Positions 26,131 to 37,425 of a stretch of DNA of 64,000 bases are shown piece after piece. Origin of the DNA: Psoroptes ovis (Eukaryota; Arthropoda; Arachnida; Sarcoptiformes; Psoroptidae); assembly GCA_002943765.1 (NCBI GenBank), contig PQWQ01000015.1:744001-808000 (forward strand), in the 5' to 3' direction. The translations under genes and the position numbers were made by a program. Under the pieces are notes generated by a model. The model worked only from the letters and a program-made list of their open reading frames with translations, made no database searches and had not been told where the DNA came from. Every line of letters starts with the position of its first letter. The first letter of the stretch is position 1.

Positions 26131-28021
26131 ATGAAAAAAATACGACGATATTCAAAATCATTAGAAAAATTTGATAAAAATAATATTAGAAATATTATTG
26201 ATGAAAAATGTTCATATTTATCAGTAAACAATCTAAGAATAGTGCCATTACCTGATTTGATAGATTGTCATTATAATTATAACAATAATCATAATCATAA
26301 TTATAATAATAGGCATGAATTACTTTCAAATGAAATGTTGAAAAATATTTCATTAACAAATGATAATGATTCGATAGATAAGATTAAATCAAAATTTAAA
26401 CCAGTCCATTATTTGAAAATTTTGTTCAAATTATCAATGATCATAATTATTGTTTTAATAACATCAATATCATATTTATATTTTGATTCATTCTTGAATA
26501 ATGGTATTTTTTTTCTGGTTAGATTGGTTTACTTTATTCATAATATTTATTTATTATCAATTTAGCTATTGAATCGCAATTTAATTTTGAACCAAATAAT
26601 CGTATAACAAAATTTTGGCAATATTCATCGCAACCATATACGATGAAATTTTATCTGTTTGGTTTGAAAAATCCAGTCAATTTTATTCGAGGAGAAACGC
26701 CAATTTTGATTGAATATGGCCCATTCATTTATCAGTAAGTGATTGCATACCTTTGGTTTCCATTAATGAATTTAATTTCATTTTCAAAGCGTACTGACAA
26801 ATCGTACAGTAACAAAATGGAAATCTGAAACTATCGAATATACGAAACAATCTTTTTATCAATTTGATCGCTCACAATCGATTCCAATGGAAACTGAATT
26901 AGCAATATTAAATTATCCATTGTTGACAGCATTATATTTAGTGAAATCAATGATAAATGACATTCCATTTTCGAGCTTTTTGTCTCCAATCGTTCAGAAT
27001 CTTGTACAGTCTGTGATGAGATCTAGTGGCGAGAAAATTATCATGCGTTTACATGCATTTGATTTACTGGAAGGTTATAATGTAAAATTTTTCAAATATG
27101 TTAAACGTTTAATAGTACCGATGAAAGCTTTAGGCATAAAATTTGATCCAGAATTTGAACAAATCGATTTCAATAATTTCATTTACGGTTATGGTCCACA
27201 AAGTTCTGGCCAAATTTCGAAAAAAAATGAAAATTTTCGCCGCACCGAAAATAATCATTTGTTCAATGGATTGTATAAAATAGATGGACAGAAAAAAGTT
27301 CCATATTTTCGGCCACCGTGTAATCAAATAAATAGTCCTTCGAATTTATATTTCGGGATGCATTTGAAATCGAATAAGATTTCATTTTTCAACCATAATG
27401 TGTGTTGCAAAATTCGTTTAATCAGAAATTAGTAAGTTAAATTTGCAATTTTCCATTCTTCTACAATATCATTTGTAATCATGATTCAATAGTACACATT
27501 ATCATCGATCATTTTTGAAAGTTGTACGTTATACTGTCGATACTGAATTATTCAATCCTAAAATTAAATCAAATCAATGTTACTGCTTTCAATCAAAATT
27601 ATCACAATGTCATGGATGGATTGATACGACTCCATGTTTAGGAAAATTACAAATAGCATCATCATTCCCTCATTTTTATAATAGCAAAAAAAGACAACAA
27701 TCAGTAAAAGGTATGCAGCCAGAATATCAAAAACATATAGGATTTCTTGATATTGAACCTAATATTGGCATACCCATCAATGGCCGTGTCGCAATGCAAT
27801 CAAATATTCGTTTAACATCGGCACCAATTATTGGCTTGCAATCAATACCGGATACAATTTTACCAATGTTTTGGGCTGAACAATCCAATCAAATACAATC
27901 ACCGATGTTTTATAGTTTAATGTTTATTTCATTGTGTTTTGATTATGGAAAAAATTTCATCATTTTTTTAGGTTTATTTATTATAATAATTTTATTCTAT
28001 CGTATTGTTAGGCGCAAATGA
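26131..28021 (+). CDS. CD36-family (class B scavenger receptor) protein
   Basis: Four exons join in phase: 26131-26503, 26566-26734, 26790-27431, 27493-28021 (570 residues). The layout is that of CD36/SR-B proteins: a cytoplasmic N-terminus, a membrane helix at about 95-117, a large extracellular loop and a second helix just before the C-terminal RIVRRK tail. Family hallmarks include FYLFGLKNPVNFIRGETPIL, EYGPFIYHVLTNRTV, the Cys-rich CYCFQSKLSQC region, and PMFWAEQS ahead of the final helix. Such receptors take up lipids, lipoproteins or carotenoids, or assist pheromone sensing. The N-terminal cytoplasmic region (about 94 residues, His/Asn-rich) is longer than usual for the family. The ligand cannot be inferred. 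Confidence 0.9.
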
Positions 28022-28398
28022 AAAAAAAATAATTTGAAACAATTGAAACAAACTAATTTATTTTTTTATTTATTTTGTATTTTTATATATTAATTGTACA
28101 TTTGAATTAATAAATGAAAAGACCACTAAATGTGAAATGATGATTAGTTAAATGTTAAAAAAATAGATAAAATTACAATTCTAATTCAAAATTGAAGGTG
28201 TGATGAGCATGTGTGTGTGATTAACCAATTTTTCTAGGTGAATTTTTTTTTTTTTTTTTTTTTTGTTTTGTTTCAAACATCCTAAATTTTGAAAAATTTT
28301 TTGACTTGAAATTCGTGAAAAAAAAATTCAATGAATTTATAATGAGATATGATCAAATATTGAAGTTAGAATGAGAAAATTTTCGATGAGTCTCATTT
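28022..28398. other. convergent 3-prime spacer
   Basis: Lies between the ends of the CD36-like gene (plus) and the small secreted gene (minus). AT-rich with a plus-strand AATAAA near 28110 and a long T run near 28243-28264. No gene seen. Confidence 0.6.
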
Positions 28399-28791
28399 TC
28401 AGTAGGTATCATGCGTAACCGTATGTCCTTTTGTATCATGATCTTCATATGTCTCCTCTTTGACAACAGTCATTGGTAATGGTTCTTTATGTACGGAATG
28501 TTCTTTCTTTATTGTTATACTGTAAAAAACAGATCAAAATGATAGGATTAAAAGTTTATTTATTTGCTAAAATAAAAAAAATATCATTCGAATAAAAAAT
28601 TGTCATAATACTTACGGAATCGGTAAAGGTAATGGCAATGGTAATGGTGCAATAATTCTTCTACGATTTAACAGTGATAACAAAAACAACAATAACATTC
28701 GTTTCTTTTGTTTACCGGCTTCAATTTCTTGTATCGATAATAATATGGTGACTATCATAATAGTCATGAATAATATATAAACAAAACGCAT
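28399..28791 (-). CDS. small secreted protein with Pro-Leu repeat
   Basis: Two exons on the minus strand, 28791-28616 and 28519-28399, joined across a GTAAGT...TTTTTTACAG intron, encode 98 residues. The start MRFVYILFMTIMIVTILLSI is a clear signal peptide or anchor, ending near QEIEAGK. A second hydrophobic run (MLLLFLLSLLN) is followed by RRR, a Pro-Leu repeat (PLPLPLPLPIP), and a charged His-rich tail that ends HDTY. Splice phase and codon composition make this a real gene, although both exons are short. I do not recognise the family. RRR could be a processing site, or the protein could be a cuticle- or gland-type secreted product. Function unknown. Confidence 0.68.
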
Positions 28792-30186
28792 TTTGTATTA
28801 TTTTTTTATTTTAATATAAATCTTTTATTATCAAACAAAGATGTAAACATTCATTACAACATGGGAAAATGATAAATTTTAAAGTGTTGTTTCGATATAA
28901 ATTACTTTCAAATATTCGATTATCTATTTATATATGTCTTCCGTTTTGATCATTTTTTTTCTGGTTTGTTTCTCAATCCAAAAAAAAGAAAAGAAAAGAA
29001 AAATGATTTTCAAAAAATCAAAGATGAGAAATTTTTAATTTCATTCATTCGTTAATTCATTTTTTTTTTGGTTCTAACAAACCGGATACATTTGATTTGA
29101 TTTCCATGTGTTTCTTCTCTTTTTACCCCGATGAAAACAAGAGGTATCAATTTAAAAATCAAAGTTTATCTCATTTTGATTTAAAATACGGAAATTTGTT
29201 CCATATTCACGTTTTACTTTCAAAGTTTTTTTTTTGGTTAAACATCCATATTTTGATTGATATTTTCAGTGAGGAAAAATTCATTCAAACATTTTAAGAC
29301 TATTTTCAATCATTTAAGACCAAAAATTTTAGGTGAAGGTCACACATATTACAATCTTATACAATTATATAAGGAAAATAATATGCATTTCCAGAAATTT
29401 GAACACTTTTTTTATCACAAATTATCATTGATGATAATAATTCATTCCTGTTTTGTGAATATTGATTAAGATTGAATGAAATGATTTTAAATTTCTTTTT
29501 CGTGGCTTTCCATCTATTTTATCTATGTTTCGAATCCATCATCATACTATCGATACTTAGGTATGTTGATGCGTGTATTTGTATTTTTTTTTATCCAAAG
29601 ATATGTAATCGAATTAATGAAATCTAAATTTAGAATGAAAACCATATCAAGGAAATTATTGCTGGTAAAATGGTCAGTTGAAAGTGAAAAAATATGGAAA
29701 GTATATTGAAATCTGATTTTTTTCCTTTCATTTGTATGAATTGATTGTGTGCTAATAATTACCATCAATCTATGTGTTTATTTGTGTGTGTGTGTGTGTG
29801 TTTGTTCTACTTTTAGAAATTTACGGAAATGTCTTTCATTTGCATTTTCATTCATTTCAATGCTTAATCATATACAAGGATTGGCCATTGGAGGTTTTTT
29901 TCTTTCTGGAAAGAAAGAAAAAAAAACATCTCATAGTTTAAGGTTTTTTTTATTTATTTATTTGCTAATGAAAAAAAACATGACAATTAATCTCTTTGAA
30001 TGATTTGAATGTGAATAATTTGCATTAAAATTAACAAAGAAAAAAAAGTTTGCAAAAACATATTAATATTCATCATTTGAAAATTGCCAAAATAAGAAAT
30101 CGAAAATCAAATTGAATAAATGTATGTAAATAAATTTCATATAATAGTGATGGAATGTAATTTAAGTGCCAAAATAGAAAAACAAG
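28792..30186. other. AT-rich gap with a GT microsatellite
   Basis: Contains a (GT)n tract at about 29783-29801 and A/T homopolymers. No gene seen. The left end should hold the promoter of the small secreted gene and the right end that of the nuclear-receptor-like gene. Confidence 0.55.
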
Positions 30187-32049
30187 ATGGATTCAATGAA
30201 ATTTTCGCACGTGAATGTTGATAATAACAGCAATAACAGCACCGATAGCAACAATAATGCGAATACTGATAATAATCATGATAATTCACAGATAATTAAT
30301 CAAACAAATAAATCAAAAATTAATTTTTGTTGTTCAATATGTAAACAATCAACAGAGACAACCGCAATCACACATGAAAGTAATCAAAACAGTAATTACA
30401 GTGAAAATGATGGAAAATTTATTTGTGTTCAATGTCAGGTATGAATAATAAATTGTTTTTAAATGAAAAAATGAACAAAATTAATAAATTACCATTTCAG
30501 ACAAAAAATAATAAAATATTACAGGAAAATGCATTCAAATGTATCTGTTCGAATGATTGTAAAAATTCAATCGATCAAGAATCTAATCAAAAATGCAATT
30601 ATTGTCGTTCAAAAATGATCAATGGTAAAAATTTCTATCAAAAATCAAACATAAAGGTAGAACAAGATGAACATCATGGACAGCAGCAACTAATAAATAA
30701 TAAAAACAATAATGTCAAGACAATAAAGCAATTTATTTTTCTATCACCTAATTCTTTGCAAATGTTTCCAATCATAACACGAACATCATATCAGCAAACC
30801 AATGATCAAATGATTATTGTACCAAAAACTAGTCAACAACAACAAATAGTTCCTATACAATCAACAAAATTATTGATTAAGACACCTGCTGAAACGACTA
30901 AGCTAGAAGCAAGTGATAATTCGATTTCAAAGAAAAAACAACAATTAGCAGTGAATGCTATCAAAAAATTGAATCGTTTGAATAGAAAAATTCATATTAC
31001 AGGTCAACGAAAACAAAATTTAGCTAAACACTCGAATCCGCCAGCTAAAGTATTTATTTTTGAAAAGAAAAAAAGTTGAATAATTGAAAATTTATTTTAT
31101 CTCATAGATCAATGGAAATGAATCGATGGCTAATAAAGATCCAGCAGCGAATAGGTTTATAAACATTTCATTGATACAAAATCCTATCGAGTTGGAAAAG
31201 AAATTATCTGAAGCATTAGTAAATCTGGATTCAAATCGTATATCTAAATATCGATGTCCATTGGAAGAATTATATCATAATTGGACATTTTTCATTGATC
31301 ATATCAGCATGATTTATTGGTCATGCTTTGGTCAGAATTTTATTCAAATAGAACTGTTCATACATAAATTCTGGTCTTTTATGAATAATTTCCTTAGTTT
31401 ATATCGTTTACCGTCCGAACAAATTAATGATCATGCAGTAATTAAAATGGTTCATGTAATCAATCAAGAATCATTGATATCGATTAATCAATGCTTGTTA
31501 TTGAATATTTTTTGGCTAAAATTTAATCCATTTAAAAATGCACAACCGCACCAACAACAGCAACAAAATTTATCAGAACCATGGTATACAACAATAATAA
31601 ATTCAAAATATTTTACAGCAAATAATAATTCAAATAAGAAAGTAAAATTATTGATTGAAGCATTGAATAATATTGGTAATATTGCTGATAAATTTCATGT
31701 AAATGATATTGAATTGGCATTAATTTCCACCATATTTCTTCTGAAACATTCAAATAATTTACAATGTATTCAATTTTTATCAAATAATTTGAATAATGAT
31801 AATAATTCTTGTCATATTTGTTATTGTCCAATGTTACGTTTACAACAATTATTTATTATTATGTTGGAATTATTCATTGATGATAATCAACAAACATCGA
31901 CAGCTGAAAATGATTTTGAAAATAAATCATTCAATATTTCTAGTATGAATGGTAATAATGGTAACAATGGTGGTAGCACTACATTGATACAATTGATGTT
32001 TTATCTGTCGCCAGAATTGGAATATCTATTTTCATTGTTGAATGTTTGA
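30187..32049 (+). CDS. divergent nuclear receptor-like protein
   Basis: Three exons, 30187-30438, 30501-31049 and 31108-32049, join in phase to 580 residues. The N-terminal half has Cys pairs that mimic a nuclear receptor DNA-binding domain: Cys49/Cys52 and Cys80/Cys83 (first module, with a long insert), then Cys98-x5-Cys104-x11-Cys116-x2-Cys119 followed by Arg, as in the CQYCR of the second module. The usual P-box phenylalanines (GFFKR) are missing (TKNNK instead). The C-terminal 300 residues are helical with ADKFHVNDIELALISTIFLL, close to helix 8-9 of ligand-binding domains. Nuclear receptors are ligand-controlled transcription factors. This one is Asn/Gln-rich and so degenerate that DNA binding may be altered or lost. 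Assignment rests on pattern, not alignment. Confidence 0.6.
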
Positions 32050-32214
32050 AATTTTTTTCTATTTCGTTTAATTTTTTTTATGATTTTTGATGTCAATGTT
32101 AGATAATAAAGAAAATATATTACAATAACCCACATGCATTTGAATTATTTTTTTTTTAATTTTTCATTTTCAAAAAAATTATCCTAATGATCACAACAAT
32201 CACAAGAAAGAAAA

Positions 32215-33981
32215 ATGTTTTATAAAATTTTTTGTTTAATAATTTTAATTTCATCAATAGAATCATTGAAAAATATTGAAATTCAAACATCAACTTCGAT
32301 CATTGTTGGTAAACAATTCAACATCAAAATTGGATCTAAAATTTCTGAAATCAATCAATTTACTGGCATAACTTATGGACGTGCTAAACGATTTCAACGC
32401 TCGAAACCTGAATGGAAATTAGATTCAACACGAATAAGAATTGATGCAACAAAACCATCGAAATTTTGTCCACAACAATCTGGTTTCATAGAAATGTTTA
32501 GAAATGAATTAGCAGAAGAAGAGAGACAATTGACCAGTATCGATGAAAATTGTCTTCAATTAAATGTATGGGTCAGCAATGAAAATCGATCATCATTTGA
32601 ATTGAAACCAGTAATTGTTTGGTTTCATGGCGGTTCGTTTATATCCGACACAACAGCGCGATTATTGTACAATGGAAAATATCTTGCAGCTCAAGAAAAA
32701 ATTGTGGTCGTCACTGTCAATCATAGATTAGACGCATTTGGTTTCTTGTACACTGGTCAAAATGGAACATTGAAAACGCAAAGCAATGCTGGCATTTGGG
32801 ATCAATTATTAGCATTAGAATGGGTACAAGAGCATATCGAATACTTTCATGGTGATCCTAAACGTATAACTATTGCTGGATTTGATTCTGGAGCTACTTC
32901 AGTAGGACTCCATCTTATGGCGCCCAGAAGTCGACGATTGTTCAATCAGATATTAATGATGTCCGGATCAATATTCACTCAATTAATATCAGCTCGTTCT
33001 GTTTGTAATAATGAAGTAGCAGAGATGTGGTCACGTATGGCATCAACTATTTCGTGTGGCGAAAATTGGTCAGCGAAAACATTAAAATGCATAATGCATT
33101 CATCGATCGATAAAATTTTGAAACTGATAGATCCGTTAGGATTAATTTCAACTGGGCCAGAAATCATATTTGATCCTAATGATGATCTATTTCCATTTAA
33201 CACACTGCCAGAGGCAATCGAAAAAATCCAGACATCTAAATTGGCAGTAATGATTGGTTCAACTGATGATGAAGGAAGCCAGGTTTTACCTATGATGGAT
33301 GGCAAATTATTTCATCAAATACTTTTGGACAAAAAATTATCTAAAAATGAATTCACTAAACAAATAATAGGATTGACATCGAAATTAGTGCTACCTCGTG
33401 GCTGCGATCATAACAAAGTTGATGGAAATGAAATAGCCAAATATTATTCATCAGTCTTAAATCTAGAATATGATTATAGAACAATCGGTCAATTGATCGG
33501 TGATTTCTATGTTTCATGCCCTTCAACATTTTTCGCTGAAAAATTAATTAATCGAAAAACAGATCAACCAGAATTATATCAATATGTTTGGTCACAAAAA
33601 TCTCGTCCAAATCGTTTTGCACCGTGTTTAGAGTGGATGGGTTCTTGTCATGGCACTGATGTTCCTATGATGTTCGGTATGCCATACATTTCCCCCGATG
33701 ATTTCAATGACCAAGATCGAGGAATTTCGAAAAAATTCATGCGTACAATCGGTCATTTCGTTCGAAAAGGTCGACCAAATATTAAACAATGGTTACCATG
33801 GACAATTAATGAAAATCATTCATTAAATATGCCTTATTCATTATTCATTGATGGTAAATGGAAAATCGAAAAAAATTGGAAATATCAACAATGTAATCAA
33901 GTCTGGGCAAAATATTTGATGATAAACGAATCAAACAATAATAATTATACATGCAGGCGAGAATCTTCAAAAACTAATTAG
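32215..33981 (+). CDS. carboxylesterase/cholinesterase-family protein, probably inactive
   Basis: A single exon of 588 residues with a signal peptide (MFYKIFCLIILISSIES). The alpha/beta-hydrolase landmarks are easy to follow: the oxyanion-loop VWFHGGSFI, the NAGIWDQLLALEWVQEHI helix, FHGDPKRITIAG, acidic residue Glu353 (DDEGSQVLP) and His479 (SCHGTDVPMMFG). The nucleophile elbow is changed: the family GESAG reads G222-F-D-S-G226, so Asp224 occupies the serine position and Ser225 is shifted by one. If this alignment is right, the enzyme is not a normal esterase. Non-catalytic members of the family act as adhesion or binding proteins. No C-terminal membrane helix is seen. The following acid lipase starts only about 150 bases downstream on the same strand. 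Confidence 0.88.
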   Translation: MFYKIFCLIILISSIESLKNIEIQTSTSIIVGKQFNIKIGSKISEINQFTGITYGRAKRFQRSKPEWKLDSTRIRIDATKPSKFCPQQSGFIEMFRNELAEEERQLTSIDENCLQLNVWVSNENRSSFELKPVIVWFHGGSFISDTTARLLYNGKYLAAQEKIVVVTVNHRLDAFGFLYTGQNGTLKTQSNAGIWDQLLALEWVQEHIEYFHGDPKRITIAGFDSGATSVGLHLMAPRSRRLFNQILMMSGSIFTQLISARSVCNNEVAEMWSRMASTISCGENWSAKTLKCIMHSSIDKILKLIDPLGLISTGPEIIFDPNDDLFPFNTLPEAIEKIQTSKLAVMIGSTDDEGSQVLPMMDGKLFHQILLDKKLSKNEFTKQIIGLTSKLVLPRGCDHNKVDGNEIAKYYSSVLNLEYDYRTIGQLIGDFYVSCPSTFFAEKLINRKTDQPELYQYVWSQKSRPNRFAPCLEWMGSCHGTDVPMMFGMPYISPDDFNDQDRGISKKFMRTIGHFVRKGRPNIKQWLPWTINENHSLNMPYSLFIDGKWKIEKNWKYQQCNQVWAKYLMINESNNNNYTCRRESSKTN

Positions 33982-34135
33982 AATTAATAAAATAAAATGA
34001 AATTTATACTGGTTATGAATATTAATTGCCAAATTGATTCTGAAAATTGAATAAATGAGAATTAATATTTTTCTTTCTTTGAAAACATTTCAAAGTTTTC
34101 GATGTCATTTCGAAAATTAGCTTAGATTGGAAAAG

Positions 34136-35800
34136 ATGAATAATACTATTTTAACATTGATCATCGCTTTTCTTTTCTTTGAAATTATCAAAATTCATTG
34201 CTATGTACCAGTGTTTGAAATTTATAGTGATAATCCTGATATTCATCGTAATACGAGTGAATTGATCGAATCACGTGGATTCGAATCGGAAACACATCGT
34301 ATGATAACTGTTGATGGTTACATCTTGACAATGTTTCGTTTGATCAATCCATACATGAAACATAAGCAACCATTACAACCTGTTTTAATTCAACATGGTC
34401 TATTTGGAAATGGAGATTACTTCCTTTTTTCTGATCATGAAACATTATTGAGTGATGGACAATTTATTGATATGAAAACACTGAATCGAATTAATTGTAC
34501 TGGATTAGATCGTCACTCGGCTGGATCAAGCATTGGTTTTGTTTTGTCAGCATGTGGCTACGATGTATGGTTGGGAAATTTTCGTGGTAATCGATATTCT
34601 GATGGTCATATCATATTGAATCAAAAAATTGGTAAGTCTTAATTTAAAAGATTTAGCAGAAATTTCACTGAAATAAATTCATGTTTAGATCTTGAATACT
34701 GGTCATTCAATATCGACCATCATTCTAATTATGATTTGCCAACAGAAATAAACTATGTACTCAAACACACCAAACAACGTAAGTGGATCATTATTATTAT
34801 GATTAATTCAAACCATTTTATTTGGCATCCAATAGCTAATTTGATTTACATTGGACATTCAATGGGCACCACATCAGTATTACAATTATTGATACAAAGA
34901 CCAGAATATTCACATTATTTGAAACCGATAATTTTATTAGCACCTGTTGCACATGTACATAATATTCGATCACCGCTCTTATTGTTAGGAGCTTATAGAC
35001 CGGCTTTGGTTAAATTTTTCGAGTACATCTTTGATAATGATAAATCATAGAATTTAATTGAAAATCATTCTTTTTATTTTGAATAGAAAATCCAATTTAC
35101 CTTTGTTTGGTTTGCCGAGTCGATTTCTAGCACTAGTCGATCAATTATTCGCAACATTCATTTGTGGAAATACATTGTTCAAACCACTTTGTGCATTGCT
35201 TCTATTTATTGTCAATGGATTTGATTATCCAAATTTGACACCGGTAATCGATTTTTTTTCAATTTTGATTGATCTCAAATTTAAAATTCTCATATTAAAG
35301 CAAATTATACCGTTTGCAATCGGTCATTTTCCTGATGAAACATCTATGACTACATTAGCACATTGGGCACAACGTGTTGTACACAACACTTTTAGCTATT
35401 ATGATTATGGTCATGAAAAAAATTTAATTCGTTACGGACAATCGATTCCTCCTGCATATAATTTATCATTAATCGATTCTAAAAATATAATGCTTGTATC
35501 AGGTATCAACGATTGGCTGGCCAACCCCGATGATGTAGACATATTAAGAAGTCAATTAAGAGGTGAATTTCTTATTATTGGTTGATCAATTTTTTGATGA
35601 TTAATTTCATTAATTCTTTTTTTCATTTATTTGTGTCAGAACGACCATTGAAAGATTATGTTATCCCATTTCAATTATGGAATCATGCTGATTTCTTAGT
35701 CGGTACAAATCGTGGTCAACAACAGAATTCTATCATATTACAATGGCTTTATGAATTTTTTGGAAGAGCAGCGCATGATCATCATTACAAAATTATATGA
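34136..35800 (+). CDS. acid lipase (gastric/lysosomal lipase family)
   Basis: Six exons join in phase: 34136-34631, 34689-34778, 34836-35022, 35087-35243, 35301-35562, 35640-35800 (450 residues). The ATG at 34136 opens a signal peptide (MNNTILTLIIAFLFFEIIKI). The alpha/beta-hydrolase landmarks are QHGLFGNGDYF, the YDVWLGNFRGNRYSD block, nucleophile Ser204 in GHSMGTT, Asp381 in NDWLANPDDV and His413 in WNHADFLVG. The family hydrolyses triacylglycerols or sterol esters at acid pH in the gut lumen or lysosome. The nucleophile elbow has Met where the family usually has Gln (GHSQG). The exon 3 donor (GA|GTACAT) is not optimal but preserves frame and family spacing. Confidence 0.88.
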
Positions 35801-36092
35801 AAACATTTCAATAATAATTTTAATCAAAAATAAACGAGATTATGTATTTATTGATTTATGAAACAATCAAAAACAAAGAAACAAAGAAAACAACAAAGAA
35901 AAAAAAACAAAGAAAATAAATGTAAAAATCGATGAAATGAATATTTGTAATTTAAAGAGACATTATCATGACGTATGAAGAATTTCGTTTACCGCAAGAT
36001 TAAATAATTGCGCCATGAACATGACAATAAAAGAATGATGAATTATAAGATAATGATTAAATAATTGATGAGAAATGGGAGAATGAAAAATT

Positions 36093-37425
36093 TCAACGAG
36101 AAAAAATGAGGAAAAAATATGATGATATAAAATAAATAGCTGAACAATATGTGATCAATGATATAGCCGAATCATTCAATAGGTTAAAGCCTGATTTCCT
36201 CGATAATAAATTTTGACTCAATGTTTCTAATTTAATCAATGAATGGTTAAAATTTTGTGATTTGCGACTGTTGAATATTTTGATCAGAGAATACTCATTC
36301 ATAGAGCCAATACGTTTATTCATAGGTGTTAATTTTGAACACCACCAAATTAATAATGTTAGATAATTGATATGTTAGTTAATTAATAATGTTAATTAAT
36401 TAATTAATGTTAATTAATAATGTTAGATTACAAATGATAAACTCGAAATAAATGGAAGAAAAAATAGAATAGGTAATTCATTAAACAATAATACATAAAT
36501 ACTATACGCAATAAAAGTGCAATATCCAGCAATTAATACAGTGTTGATTGATCGAATTTGGTGGTCATATCGATTTATTTCATTGAACAACAATGAATAT
36601 TTGTAATTAGTTTTCAACAAACGATTGTAAATTGTGATCGACGATTTTGAATCGTTAATTATTCTATGCAATTCCTTGGAAATTAGTTTGTATTTCAATA
36701 TCAAATAATAGATGATTATAATGATTAAACATGGTAACGAAAACGCCGCTAAAAACACACACGAAATGGTAATGGAATAAAATGTTAAGAGAATAAAAAC
36801 AAAAATCAGCACAGCAAAACTCACAGGGATGCACATATAATAACCATAATGATACAGTGATTAAACCAAATATTACCCAGTATGGGCTATCATAAATCAA
36901 ATTTTTTACAATAATATCATAGATCATTAACATTTCGACAACAAATAATAACGAATCGATCATAATGACGACCAATTGATAGCATAAACGACGAAATTTG
37001 ATAAGTTTATGGAACTGCCATTGTTTTAGATCGAAATTCTTGTAATATGTAAATCGATTCATATCATCATCAATTAAAAGTATCGATAAAAATTCAAAAT
37101 CATTTTCATTAAAATTGTATGTTATAATAATCATTAATAAATGTATCAAACCCAGCATTATTAGTGCTTGACTGAAGCTAGGTAGAATTCCATCGGGCAA
37201 AAAGTCAACCATTATACAATATGAGCATTTTGTATTATTCTTGAGAAATAAAATAAAACAGATTATCATCAATATGGTTGGAATTGATGATAGCCAAAAG
37301 TGCCAGCATTTTCGTCGTATTGAACTTAATGATGATTGTCGATTAATTTGTTCTCGGAAATTCGACAAAATACAAAACTTATGCCATAGATTATATGAAA
37401 AAATTTTGAATATTGACAATTTCAT
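36093..37425 (-). pseudogene. gustatory receptor-like gene, copy A (broken)
   Basis: Same family as the three genes to its right. Exon 1 is 37425-36825 and is identical in protein to exon 1 of copy C. A 76-bp intron (donor GTGAGT, acceptor TTTTTAG at 36749) leads into exon 2 from 36748. Exon 2 is then disrupted by about 58 bases of AT-rich repeat (taattaacatt-type units, about 36365-36427), which adds a stop after SSLSFVI and shifts the frame. The remainder to 36093 still aligns to the family C-terminus, ending ITYCSAIYFISSYFF. I see no splice route around the insertion, so the copy is probably dead, unless a truncated protein is made. Confidence 0.72.

Noticed and set aside
36423..36836. Separate small gene starting MCIPVSFAVLIF
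   Set aside because: Its first 29 codons are the 76-bp intron of receptor copy A read in another frame; the rest is exon 2 of that copy.
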